The notes under the pieces were generated by a model. That model ran no database searches, was not told the origin of the DNA, and saw nothing but the letters and a program-made list of their open reading frames with translations. DNA of 40,701 nt from the NCBI GenBank assembly GCA_964583765.1, contig CAZOWW010000037.1, positions 1 through 40,701 of the forward strand. The letters are read 5' to 3'. This DNA is from CAZOWW01 sp964583765 (lineage in GTDB: Bacteria; Actinomycetota; Actinomycetes; Actinomycetales; Kineosporiaceae). Each line of letters starts with the position of its first letter. Within the stretch, counting starts at the first letter, position 1. Position numbers and translations under genes: made by a program. Positions 6,172-13,113 of the stretch are shown piece after piece.

Positions 6172-7365
6172 TCAGGCGGCCGCGATCTCCTCGCACGGCT
6201 GTCCGTTGACGGCGAAGTCCACCGGTACCGGCGGGTACCCGGCCCCGCTCCAGGCTGCCAGGAAGCCCAGGTTCACCGTGCCACCAGGAGGCACCACGGA
6301 GGCCCACGGCGGGTTCACGACCTTCACGGCGGCACCACTGATCGTGACCGCTCCTGCTCCCCACACCTGCTGGATCTGCTCACCGGAGGGCACGGTCCAG
6401 GTGAGCACCCATCCGTTCCAGGCCGTCGAGCTGATGTTCGTGACCCCGATGTTCCCCTGGATCCCTCCGGCCCACCGCGCCGGCAGGGAGTAGACCACCC
6501 GGCAGATCCGCGCCGCCGTGGTGGTGGTCACCGGCCGACTCGTCGTCGTGGTCACCGGCCGGCTGGTCGTCGTGGTCACCGGGGACGTGGCCGTGGTGGA
6601 GGTCGGGGACCCGTTCAGGGGACAGCTCGGGGTCGGGAGCAGCGGAAAAGGCACCGGCACGGTGCCGTAACCGCTGACCGTGATGTCGTCCAACCAGAAC
6701 GGGAGCGGGACGGCGGGGGCGTCCGAGCAGTGTGCCACCGACTCGATCCGCAGGGAGACGGACCCGGGGGTCGCCACGTTGAAGTAGGTGGTCAGCTGGA
6801 CCCATCCGGCGCTCGTCGCCCGGGAGATCCCGGCCTGCAGCGGGTTCGCCCCGCTCACGGTGATCTGCATGTCCTGGGCCGTGCCGTTGGGCAACCGGAC
6901 CATGGCGGTCACGCCGTAGTACCCCGCCGCGAGGGTGCCAGGCAGGGTCTTCTGGGCGCCCTGGCCGTAACCGTTGATCCCGTTCACCACCAGCCCGTAG
7001 GAGCCGGTTCGGGCCGCAGCAGTGGAGACGAGGACGCCCACGTTCGAGGTGGTGGTGACGAATCCCTCGGTGGTGCCGGTCTCGAAGCCGGTCTGGAACA
7101 CGGTGCCGGGCACCGGCACCGTGTTGCCTGTCGTCCTCGCCGAGGTGATGGCGGTCGTGACCGGCACCGCGGTCGTGACCGGCGCAGCGGCGGCACGCAC
7201 CGCACCCGAGGCTGCGGTACCGGCGAGGAGCACGCACACGGATGCACCGGCGACGCCCGCCAGGACAGTCCGTGCAGCGCGCGGGACACCCAGCCACCGC
7301 ACCGTGCCGGCGCCCCCGCTCTCGAACCTTTCCGATCTTCCCGACATCCGTCGTCCTTCAGGCAT
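6172..7365 (-). CDS. Secreted carbohydrate-binding protein: CBM4/9-like domain plus CBM2, no catalytic domain
   Basis: A 397-residue exported protein. After a basic N-terminus comes a hydrophobic export segment (TVLAGVAGASVCVLLAGTAA). Residues about 88-232 form a beta-sandwich like CBM4/9 domains (FQTGFETGTTEGF at the start, FWLDDITVSGYG at the end). A linker of three (S)RPVTTTT-type units spans about 255-285. A CBM2 covers about 288-391 (CRVVYSLPARWAGG, WNGWVLTWTVPSG, FLAAWSGAG) with its Cys pair at the ends. I find no glycosidase, esterase or LPMO domain, so it probably binds cellulose or xylan and may aid substrate disruption or attachment. The start ATG 7365 has GGAGG upstream; a second in-frame ATG lies six codons in. 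A good promoter precedes it. Confidence 0.85.
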   Translation of the reverse strand: MPEGRRMSGRSERFESGGAGTVRWLGVPRAARTVLAGVAGASVCVLLAGTAASGAVRAAAAPVTTAVPVTTAITSARTTGNTVPVPGTVFQTGFETGTTEGFVTTTSNVGVLVSTAAARTGSYGLVVNGINGYGQGAQKTLPGTLAAGYYGVTAMVRLPNGTAQDMQITVSGANPLQAGISRATSAGWVQLTTYFNVATPGSVSLRIESVAHCSDAPAVPLPFWLDDITVSGYGTVPVPFPLLPTPSCPLNGSPTSTTATSPVTTTTSRPVTTTTSRPVTTTTAARICRVVYSLPARWAGGIQGNIGVTNISSTAWNGWVLTWTVPSGEQIQQVWGAGAVTISGAAVKVVNPPWASVVPPGGTVNLGFLAAWSGAGYPPVPVDFAVNGQPCEEIAAA

Positions 7366-7483
7366 ACCCGAATCCTCCCCTCGTGTCCTCGGGTCGCGGG
7401 CAGCTCGTGACCGCTCGCGCCGCCGTCACCGGACACCCCCGACCCCCGGGTGGCCCCGGTGTCGGATAGCTGACGGCTGGGAG

Positions 7484-7512
7484 AAAGTAGGACTCTTTGC
7501 ACGCGCCGTCAA
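7484..7512 (-). promoter_or_regulatory. Sigma-70-type promoter of the two-CBM protein gene
   Basis: Reading the minus strand: -35 TTGACG (7512-7507), exactly 17 bases, then -10 TACTTT (7489-7484). The -35 matches consensus at five of six positions and the -10 keeps the TAnnnT pattern. Transcription would begin near 7477, about 112 bases before the start codon. Confidence 0.6.
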
Positions 7513-7704
7513 TGGCCCGAATCGCCGATCATCCCCCGCTTGACCAGCGGGATCCGCAGGCCCTCCGGACAAGGTGGTGGGAACGGTCCCGGACAGGGTT
7601 CCGGGCACCGGGACAGGGATCGACGGCAGCACGGTCCAGCCGCCGGGCAGGAACCGAACAAGACCCCGGCGACCTGTCGCGAGACCGATCACCGGGGTCA
7701 GGTC

Positions 7705-7743
7705 GGGGTGGTGGACCCCGCAGGGGCAGGGGTCCACCACCCC
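7705..7743 (-). terminator. Xylanase terminator, 15-bp perfect stem
   Basis: GGGGTGGTGGACCCC (7705-7719) pairs perfectly with 7729-7743 across a 9-nt loop. It lies about 60 bp after the xylanase stop codon on the minus strand and before the CBM-gene promoter, so it insulates the two genes. Confidence 0.85.
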
Positions 7744-7745
7744 CC

Positions 7746-7799
7746 GACGGATCTGCAGGTGCCAGGCGTTAGACGCCTGACGGATCTGCAGGTGCCAGG
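7746..7799. repeat. 21-bp direct repeat with 33-bp period, beside xylanase stop
   Basis: GACGGATCTGCAGGTGCCAGG occurs at 7746-7766 and exactly again at 7779-7799. Between them lies the small hairpin AGGCG TTAGA CGCCT. The second copy ends two bases before the xylanase stop codon. The array separates the gene end from its terminator. Confidence 0.9.
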
Positions 7800-7801
7800 T
7801 A

Positions 7802-9850
7802 TCAGGCGGCCGTGCAGGTCGGCGTCGGAGCCGCGTTGCTGCCGTTCCAGGTGCCGAGGAATCCGAAACTCGTGGACCCGGACGCCGCGAGGCTGCCGTT
7901 CCACGACATGTTCGTCGCCGTCACCGAGGAGCCGCTGGTCGTCACGGTCGCGCCCCACGCCTGGGTGACCGTCTGGCCGTTGGCGAAGGTCCGGGTCACC
8001 GTCCAGCCCGAGATCGCCGCGCTGCTGGCCTTCACGGTGACCGTCCCCTGGAACCCGCCCGGCCACGATCCACTGATCGCGTAGGAAGCGGTGCAGGTCT
8101 TCCCACCCGCCGTCGTCGTGGTCGTGGTGACCGGCTTCGTCGTGGTCGTCGAGGTCGTCGTGGTGACCGGCTTCGTCGTGGTCGTCGAGGTCGTGGTCGT
8201 GGTCGTGGTGACCGGCTTCGTCGTGGTCGTCGTCGTGCTCCCGACCGGCACCAGGGCCACGAGCGAGGTGTAGGCGGGCTTCGCCTGCAACTGCTGGTCG
8301 AACAGCAACGGCTCGTCCAGGCGCGAGATCGGGTACGTGTCCAACCAGGTGGCGTCGTCGGCCAGACCCCAGAAGGTGACCGAGGCGATGTCCGCCTTGT
8401 GCTTGAGCATCACCGTGAACAGGTTCGCGTACTCGGTCGCCTGCTGCGTGAGCAGCGAGGACGGGATCGTGGTGAGCGAGTCCGTGTTGTTCGTGTAGAC
8501 GCTCACGTCCATCTCGGTGATCCGCTGCTGGATACCGAGCTGGGCGAACTGGGTCAGCGTGGTGTCCAGGTCCGAGGCACTCGGCCACTGGATGTTGGAG
8601 TGCATCTGGTGACCCACGCAGTCCACCTGGGCCCCGGCCGCCTTCAACGCCACGATCTCGTTGTAGAGCGCCGTCCGCTTCGCGGCCACCGTGGTGTTGT
8701 AGTCGTTGATGCAGAGCTTCACGGTCGGATCCGCGGCGTGCGCGTACTGGAACGCGTCGAGGACGTACTCCGCGCCGAGGATGTTGTACCAGCTGTTCCT
8801 CTTGAAGCCGTCGGACTGGTTCTCGTCGATCGCCTCGTTCACGACGTCCCAGGCGTAGACCTTGCCCGCGAAGTGCTGCATCTCTGTCGTGATGTGGTTC
8901 TGCATGCGCGTGCGCAGCAATGCCTTGTCGGCGTCCGTGGCGCTCATCGATGCCCCGGAGGTCTCCTGGAAGACCCAGGCCGGCGTCTGGTTGCCCCAGA
9001 CCAGGGTGTGTCCGTAGACCTGGATGCCGTTGGTCTGGGCGAAGGAGACGATGGAATCCGCCGTGCCGAAGTTGAACGTCCCCTCGGTGGGCTCCGTCGC
9101 GTCCCACTTCATCGCGTTGCCGGGCGTCACCGAGTTGAAGTGCTTGGCGAGCAGCGTGGCGTGGTCACCGGTCAGCTGAGCCGGCTCCACGGCCGCACCC
9201 ACCAGCCACGGGGAGAACACGTCCTTGAGGTTCCGCAGATCGGTCTGCACCGGCAAGGTCGGCGTGTAACTCGCCGAGAAGTCGTCGATGTAGAAGTCGT
9301 TGAGGGCGCTCGCGGACTCGACGTAGACCTGCAGGAAGTCCACGTCGTAGCCGAGCAGGTAGGTGCCCGTGAGCTCGGTCCAGCCGCTGTCGCTCACGTT
9401 CGTGTTGCCGACCACCGTGTCGTAACTTGCGGTGCCGGACAGGCGCCGTTCCACGCTCAGGCGCAGCTGCTGGGTGCCCGCGCCGCTGGCGAGGCGCACC
9501 CACACGTCCAGGGTGTAGGCGGTGCCCTTGGTCATCGTGGAGAGCATGTCGAGGGCGGGACCGCGCCAGGAGGAGGTCCGCCCGGAGGCCAGCAGGCTGT
9601 GCGTGCCTCCGTGCGCGACCACCGTGCTGTTGGCCACGACCTCGGTGCCGCCCCGGGAGACCCAACCCTGGGCGGTGCCGTCCTCGAAGTCGTCACTGAT
9701 CACCGAGACGGTCGCGGCTCGGGCCGGGGTGGCGACCAGGGCCGTGCCGGCCAGGCTTCCCACGATCACGGCGCCCAGGAGGCCGGCGGTGGCCCTCCTG
9801 ATCGATCGCGGGCGGCGGGTCCGTACGGACCCGAAGCGTTGCAAACGCAT
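7802..9850 (-). CDS. Endo-1,4-beta-xylanase, GH10 with N-terminal CBM4/9-like and C-terminal CBM2
   Basis: A 682-residue secreted enzyme expected to cleave internal beta-1,4 xylan bonds. The start at ATG 9850 follows GAAGGA; the open frame upstream is proline/arginine-rich shadow. Layout: basic export signal with cleavage after TPARA (about 45); CBM4/9-like beta-sandwich about 47-185 (DDFEDGTAQGWVSRGG, FYIDDFSASY); GH10 barrel about 200-545; linker of KPVTTTT units about 550-584; CBM2 from Cys586 to the end. Catalytic residues are visible: acid/base Glu339 in DVVNEAID and nucleophile Glu446 in ITEMDVSVY, with HTLVWGNQTPAW between domain strands. The CBM2 and linker closely resemble those of the GH9 enzyme at 19962, on the opposite strand. 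A palindrome overlies the start codon. Confidence 0.95.
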   Translation of the reverse strand: MRLQRFGSVRTRRPRSIRRATAGLLGAVIVGSLAGTALVATPARAATVSVISDDFEDGTAQGWVSRGGTEVVANSTVVAHGGTHSLLASGRTSSWRGPALDMLSTMTKGTAYTLDVWVRLASGAGTQQLRLSVERRLSGTASYDTVVGNTNVSDSGWTELTGTYLLGYDVDFLQVYVESASALNDFYIDDFSASYTPTLPVQTDLRNLKDVFSPWLVGAAVEPAQLTGDHATLLAKHFNSVTPGNAMKWDATEPTEGTFNFGTADSIVSFAQTNGIQVYGHTLVWGNQTPAWVFQETSGASMSATDADKALLRTRMQNHITTEMQHFAGKVYAWDVVNEAIDENQSDGFKRNSWYNILGAEYVLDAFQYAHAADPTVKLCINDYNTTVAAKRTALYNEIVALKAAGAQVDCVGHQMHSNIQWPSASDLDTTLTQFAQLGIQQRITEMDVSVYTNNTDSLTTIPSSLLTQQATEYANLFTVMLKHKADIASVTFWGLADDATWLDTYPISRLDEPLLFDQQLQAKPAYTSLVALVPVGSTTTTTTKPVTTTTTTTSTTTTKPVTTTTSTTTTKPVTTTTTTAGGKTCTASYAISGSWPGGFQGTVTVKASSAAISGWTVTRTFANGQTVTQAWGATVTTSGSSVTATNMSWNGSLAASGSTSFGFLGTWNGSNAAPTPTCTAA
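9836..9848 (-). promoter_or_regulatory. 13-bp palindrome over the xylanase start codon (LacI-type operator candidate)
   Basis: On the minus strand the sequence is GCGTT TGC AACGC, a perfect 5-bp inverted repeat with a 3-bp centre. It overlaps the start codon and codons 2-5. LacI-family sugar repressors often bind TTGCAACG-like palindromes; a repressor bound here would block transcription. No LacI gene is in the window. Confidence 0.35.
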
Positions 9851-10400
9851 CACGTTCCTTCTCTCACGAAGTCGCCCGCCCCCCACGGCACCGGGCGGAC
9901 GGCCCGCGCGCCGAGGCGGGCAATTCCCGGGAGGGCTGCCGAAGGAGGGACGAGTCAGGACGGAAAAGAATCTGGAGGACTGGGCTGGGGACGCCGAGAC
10001 GGGACAGAGCACGCCGAGACGAGGGCACGGCCCTGAGGGCTCGGACCGCACCGGCCGGGAGGACGCTCGCTCTGCGCCGCACCGGCCTCACCGGACACAG
10101 GCTCCCGACAGCGTCCGGGCGGCGCCGACACCCGCCCCGCCACCGGATCGGCGGGAGCGCGGCCGGCCCACCGCACCGGCAGAGGTTAGGCCGGGCGCAT
10201 CCGCAGGTCAACACCGTCGAAGCGGTTCAGCGACGAACGGACCGAGCCTGCGGGGGCGACCGATCACCGCCGATGTGTCGTGCCAGATCACACCGTGCCG
10301 CCCGATACCCGCGGGCCTGACGGGCAGCCCGGCTGACAGACTGACCCCATCGCCGTCCGGCCCGGACAGCGTCCCCGATCACCCGAGGTGAGGGAGAACC
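9851..10400. other. 550-bp divergent gap between xylanase and serC
   Basis: The gap must contain the promoters of both genes, but I find no convincing -10/-35 pair. Visible marks are the GAAGGA Shine-Dalgarno of the xylanase, a 13-bp palindrome GTCCGG C CCGGAC (10355-10367) about 35 bp before serC, and the serC Shine-Dalgarno AGGGAG. The open frames that cross the gap on both strands look like GC-rich artefacts. Confidence 0.5.
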
Positions 10401-11552
10401 GTGAGCACCGCCACCGACGCAGCCGCGAGCGCCCCGAGCATCACCATTCCCGCAGATCTGCTGCCCGTCGACGGTCGTTTCGGCTCCGGCCCCAGCAAGG
10501 TCCGGTCCGAACAGGTGGAGTACCTCTCCTCCCTCGGACGCACCCTGCTGGGCACCTCCCACCGGCAGAAGCCGGTCAAGCAGCTCGTGGCGCGCATCCG
10601 CCAGGGCCTGTCGACCTTCTTCGGGCTCCCCGAGGGCTACGAGGTCGTCCTCGGCAACGGAGGCGCCACCTGCTTCTGGGACGTCGCGGCCTTCAACCTG
10701 GTCCGTGCCCGCGCCGAGCACCTGGCCTTCGGCGAGTTCTCGAGCAAGTTCGCCTCGGTGACCAACAAGGCACCGTTCCTGCAGGAATCGATCATCATCC
10801 GGTCCGACTACGGCCTGCTCGGCCAGCCGGTCGCCGAGCCCGGCGTGGACGTCTACGCCTGGGCCCACAACGAGACCTCCACCGGCGTGCAGGCTCCCGT
10901 GGAGCGGGTGCCGGGGGCGGACGACGGCGCACTCGTGCTGGTCGACGCCACCTCCGGGGCAGGCGGCCTGCCCGTGGACATCAGCCAGGCGGACGCCTAC
11001 TACTTCGCGCCCCAGAAGTCCTTCGCCTCCGACGGCGGCCTGTGGCTGGCGGTGCTCTCCCCCGCGGCCCTGGCCCGGGTCGAGGAGATCGCGGCGAGCG
11101 GTCGGTGGATCCCCGACTTCCTCAACCTGCAGACCGCCATCGACAACTCGCGCAAGGACCAGACCTACAACACGCCGGCCGTGGGCACGCTGGCCCTGCT
11201 GGCGAACCAGGTGGAGTGGCTGGTCGAGCAGGGCGGGATGTCCTGGGCCACGTCCCGCACCGCCGACTCGGCGTCCCGGCTCTACGGCTGGGCCGAGCGC
11301 ACGGCCTACACCAGCCCGTTCGTCACGGACCCCGAGCTGCGCAGCCAGGTCGTGGGCACCATCGACTTCGACTCCTCCGTCGACGCCGCCGCGGTCGCCA
11401 AGGTGCTCCGCGCGAACGGCGTCGTCGACGTCGAGCCCTACCGCAAGCTCGGTCGCAACCAGCTGCGCGTGGCGATGTTCCCCGCCGTGGACCCGGCCGA
11501 CGTCGAGGCGCTGACCCGGTGCGTGGACCACGTCGTCGAGCGGTTGGCGTGA
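10401..11552 (+). CDS. serC: Phosphoserine aminotransferase
   Basis: A 383-residue PLP enzyme that converts 3-phosphohydroxypyruvate and glutamate to O-phosphoserine in serine synthesis. It shows the actinobacterial SerC opening ADLLPVDGRFGSGPSKVR, the phosphate-site region GTSHRQKPVK, NGGATCFWDVAAF, the PLP lysine in YYFAPQKSFASDGG, and the C-terminal RKLGRNQLRVAMFPAVDP. The start is GTG 10401, preceded by AGGGAGAACC. Its stop overlaps the GTG of the next gene by four bases (GTGA at 11549-11552), so the transporter is probably translated by coupling. Length matches the family. Confidence 0.96.
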   Translation: MSTATDAAASAPSITIPADLLPVDGRFGSGPSKVRSEQVEYLSSLGRTLLGTSHRQKPVKQLVARIRQGLSTFFGLPEGYEVVLGNGGATCFWDVAAFNLVRARAEHLAFGEFSSKFASVTNKAPFLQESIIIRSDYGLLGQPVAEPGVDVYAWAHNETSTGVQAPVERVPGADDGALVLVDATSGAGGLPVDISQADAYYFAPQKSFASDGGLWLAVLSPAALARVEEIAASGRWIPDFLNLQTAIDNSRKDQTYNTPAVGTLALLANQVEWLVEQGGMSWATSRTADSASRLYGWAERTAYTSPFVTDPELRSQVVGTIDFDSSVDAAAVAKVLRANGVVDVEPYRKLGRNQLRVAMFPAVDPADVEALTRCVDHVVERLA

Positions 11553-12913
11553 CGTCCGATTCGTTCCCGAGTGACGGCCCCGGTGGAGGTATGCCTCCGC
11601 TCGGGGCCGTGACCGTCTCCACAGCGGAACCGGGCCCCACGACGAGATCGGGCCTCAGAGCGACCTCGGGCCCCACGACGAGATCGGGCCCCGACAACAC
11701 GTCCGATCCCACGGAAGCGGACCCGGTCGGGGACGGCACCCGCCGTCTCACCCAGTCCGCTCTCGGGGTGGTGGGCACCTGGACCTGGTTCCTCTACGGG
11801 TTCGGCGCCGCTCTGCCGCTGCTGCGCGACGAGTTGGGCACCAGCCGCACGGTGATGGGCCTGCACAGCACGGCCCTGGCCGTCGGCGGCCTGACCGCGG
11901 GTCTGGCGGCCACGACCCTGGTCCGGCGGTTCCGCCGCCGGGGCGTCACCCTGCTCGGCATTGCCCTGGTCAGCCTGGGCTGCACCGGGCTCGTGGGTAC
12001 CGGACTCCTCGGGGCGCGGACGCCGCTCCTCACCCTGGCGATCACCCTGGTCATCGGGGTCGGGGGCTCCATGACGATCAACACGATGACCCCGGCCCTC
12101 GTCGAGCAGCACGGTGAACGCGGCACCGCCTCCCTCAGCGCGGTGAACGGGGCAGGCGCAGGAATCGGCTTCCTCGCCCCGCTCGCGGTGGGCGCCGGAA
12201 CAGGCCTCGGGCTCACCTGGCGCCCGGCGCTCCTGGTCACCGTCCCCCTGGCCGTGCTCACCGCGACCCTCGTCCGTCGCACCCCGCGCCTGGACGCCCT
12301 CGACGCCCCGCTGCCCCGCCACGGACCGGGCGGGAAGACGGCCATGGCGCGTTCGTTCCGACCGTCCGTGGCCGTGGTCGTGGTCTGTGTCGGGGTGGAG
12401 TTCTGCATGTCCACCTGGTCGGCCGATCTGATGCACCAGCATGCAGGGCTCTCCTCGGGAGCCGCCTCCGCCTCGGTGAGCGCCATCGTCGCCGGCATGG
12501 CCACGGGGCGATGGGCGGTCGGTCGGCTGTCCCTACGGATCGATCCGGGCAGGCTGCTCCTGGCCGAGATCGGGGTCGCTGCCCTGGGCTGGGCCCTCAC
12601 CTGGGCCGCGACGGCACCGGTGCCCGCGGTGTGCGGCCTGGTCCTGGCCGGGATCGGTATCGGCGGCCACTACCCCCTGGGAGTCTCCCTGCTGCTGCGG
12701 TCGACCCCCGGGCAGCAGGACCGGGCGTCCGGGACGCTGTCGGTCGCGGTCAGCTTCGCGGTGGGTTCGGCGCCCTTCGTGGTCGGTGCCCTCGCCGATG
12801 CCGCCGGCACCCACCGTGCCTTCCTCGTCGTGCCCGCCCTGCTGGTGGTCGCGGCCGGGTTCGCGGTGGTCGCCGCGCGGCGCCGCGCCGAACTGGCACC
12901 TTCCGCCGGATGA
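11549..12913 (+). CDS. MFS transporter coupled to serC
   Basis: A major facilitator of about 454 residues. From residue about 70 it has roughly 12 membrane segments (VVGTWTWFLYGFGAALPLL through FLVVPALLVVAAGFAVV), with the loop LVRRFRRRGVTLLG and the helix GIGIGGHYPLGVSLLLR. The start at GTG 11549 overlaps the serC stop in a GTGA arrangement. The ATG at 11591 is possible, but its GGAGGT is directly adjacent and too close to serve well. The first 65 residues are low-complexity, with GPTTRSG repeated through a 36-bp-period DNA repeat. Substrate is unknown; coupling to serC hints at an amino acid or related metabolite, which is inference only. Confidence 0.8.
   Translation: MTSDSFPSDGPGGGMPPLGAVTVSTAEPGPTTRSGLRATSGPTTRSGPDNTSDPTEADPVGDGTRRLTQSALGVVGTWTWFLYGFGAALPLLRDELGTSRTVMGLHSTALAVGGLTAGLAATTLVRRFRRRGVTLLGIALVSLGCTGLVGTGLLGARTPLLTLAITLVIGVGGSMTINTMTPALVEQHGERGTASLSAVNGAGAGIGFLAPLAVGAGTGLGLTWRPALLVTVPLAVLTATLVRRTPRLDALDAPLPRHGPGGKTAMARSFRPSVAVVVVCVGVEFCMSTWSADLMHQHAGLSSGAASASVSAIVAGMATGRWAVGRLSLRIDPGRLLLAEIGVAALGWALTWAATAPVPAVCGLVLAGIGIGGHYPLGVSLLLRSTPGQQDRASGTLSVAVSFAVGSAPFVVGALADAAGTHRAFLVVPALLVVAAGFAVVAARRRAELAPSAG
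11631..11690 (+). repeat. 24-bp direct repeat, 36-bp period, in MFS N-terminus
   Basis: Identical 24-bp copies at 11631-11654 and 11667-11690 encode GPTTRSG twice in frame. They lie in the soluble, low-complexity N-terminal extension. Confidence 0.9.
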
Positions 12914-12969
12914 ACCCGACCGCCGACCGCGTTCCCGCAGTGGAACCGTTTCCCCGGGGGGCAACCACG

Positions 12970-13087
12970 TCGGAGGGTTCCTGCGACCGTCGGTGAGGTT
13001 CCCAGGGCCGGTGAGGGAATTCACCCGACGGTGGATGGGATTCCCGACCGGTGGCGGGAGTCTCCCGTCCGTCGGTGGGATTCGCCC
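12970..13087 (+). repeat. Degenerate array of 5-6 copies of CGGTGGGATTCCC upstream of rph
   Basis: Cores start at 12970, 12991, 13009, 13029, 13049 and 13073, that is, every 18-24 bp. Each reads close to CGGTGGGATTCCC, for example CGGTGAGGTTCCC, CGGTGGATGGGATTCCC and CGGTGGGATTCGCCC. The centre GGGATTCCC is itself nearly palindromic. The array fills most of the 200 bp between the MFS gene and the rifampin phosphotransferase and ends 26 bp before its start codon. It could be repeated operator sites or a decayed tandem duplication. Confidence 0.65.
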
Positions 13088-13113
13088 GGCACAGTGCGGG
13101 AAGGGCTGAGCGC

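Larger units (their letters stand above)
7366..7801. other. 436-bp gap: CBM-gene promoter and 5' UTR, xylanase terminator and repeat
   Basis: It holds, on the minus strand, the promoter of the CBM gene (7484-7512) with a roughly 110-nt untranslated leader, and downstream of the xylanase a 33-bp-period repeat and a 15-bp-stem terminator. Bases 7515-7700 show nothing further that I can support. Confidence 0.6.

Noticed and set aside
8399..10036. 545-codon open frame antisense to the xylanase
   Set aside because: Composition is shadow-like (Val/Arg/His/Gly), there is no ribosome-binding site, and the xylanase on the other strand is unambiguous.
10388..11548. Upstream extension of the serC-coupled MFS frame across serC
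   Set aside because: The frame is open through serC only because of GC bias; the Arg/Gly/Pro-rich translation is not protein-like. The start was placed at the GTGA overlap.
12970..13087. CRISPR-like array before rph
   Set aside because: Units are 18-24 bp, degenerate, with almost no spacers, and no cas gene is present.
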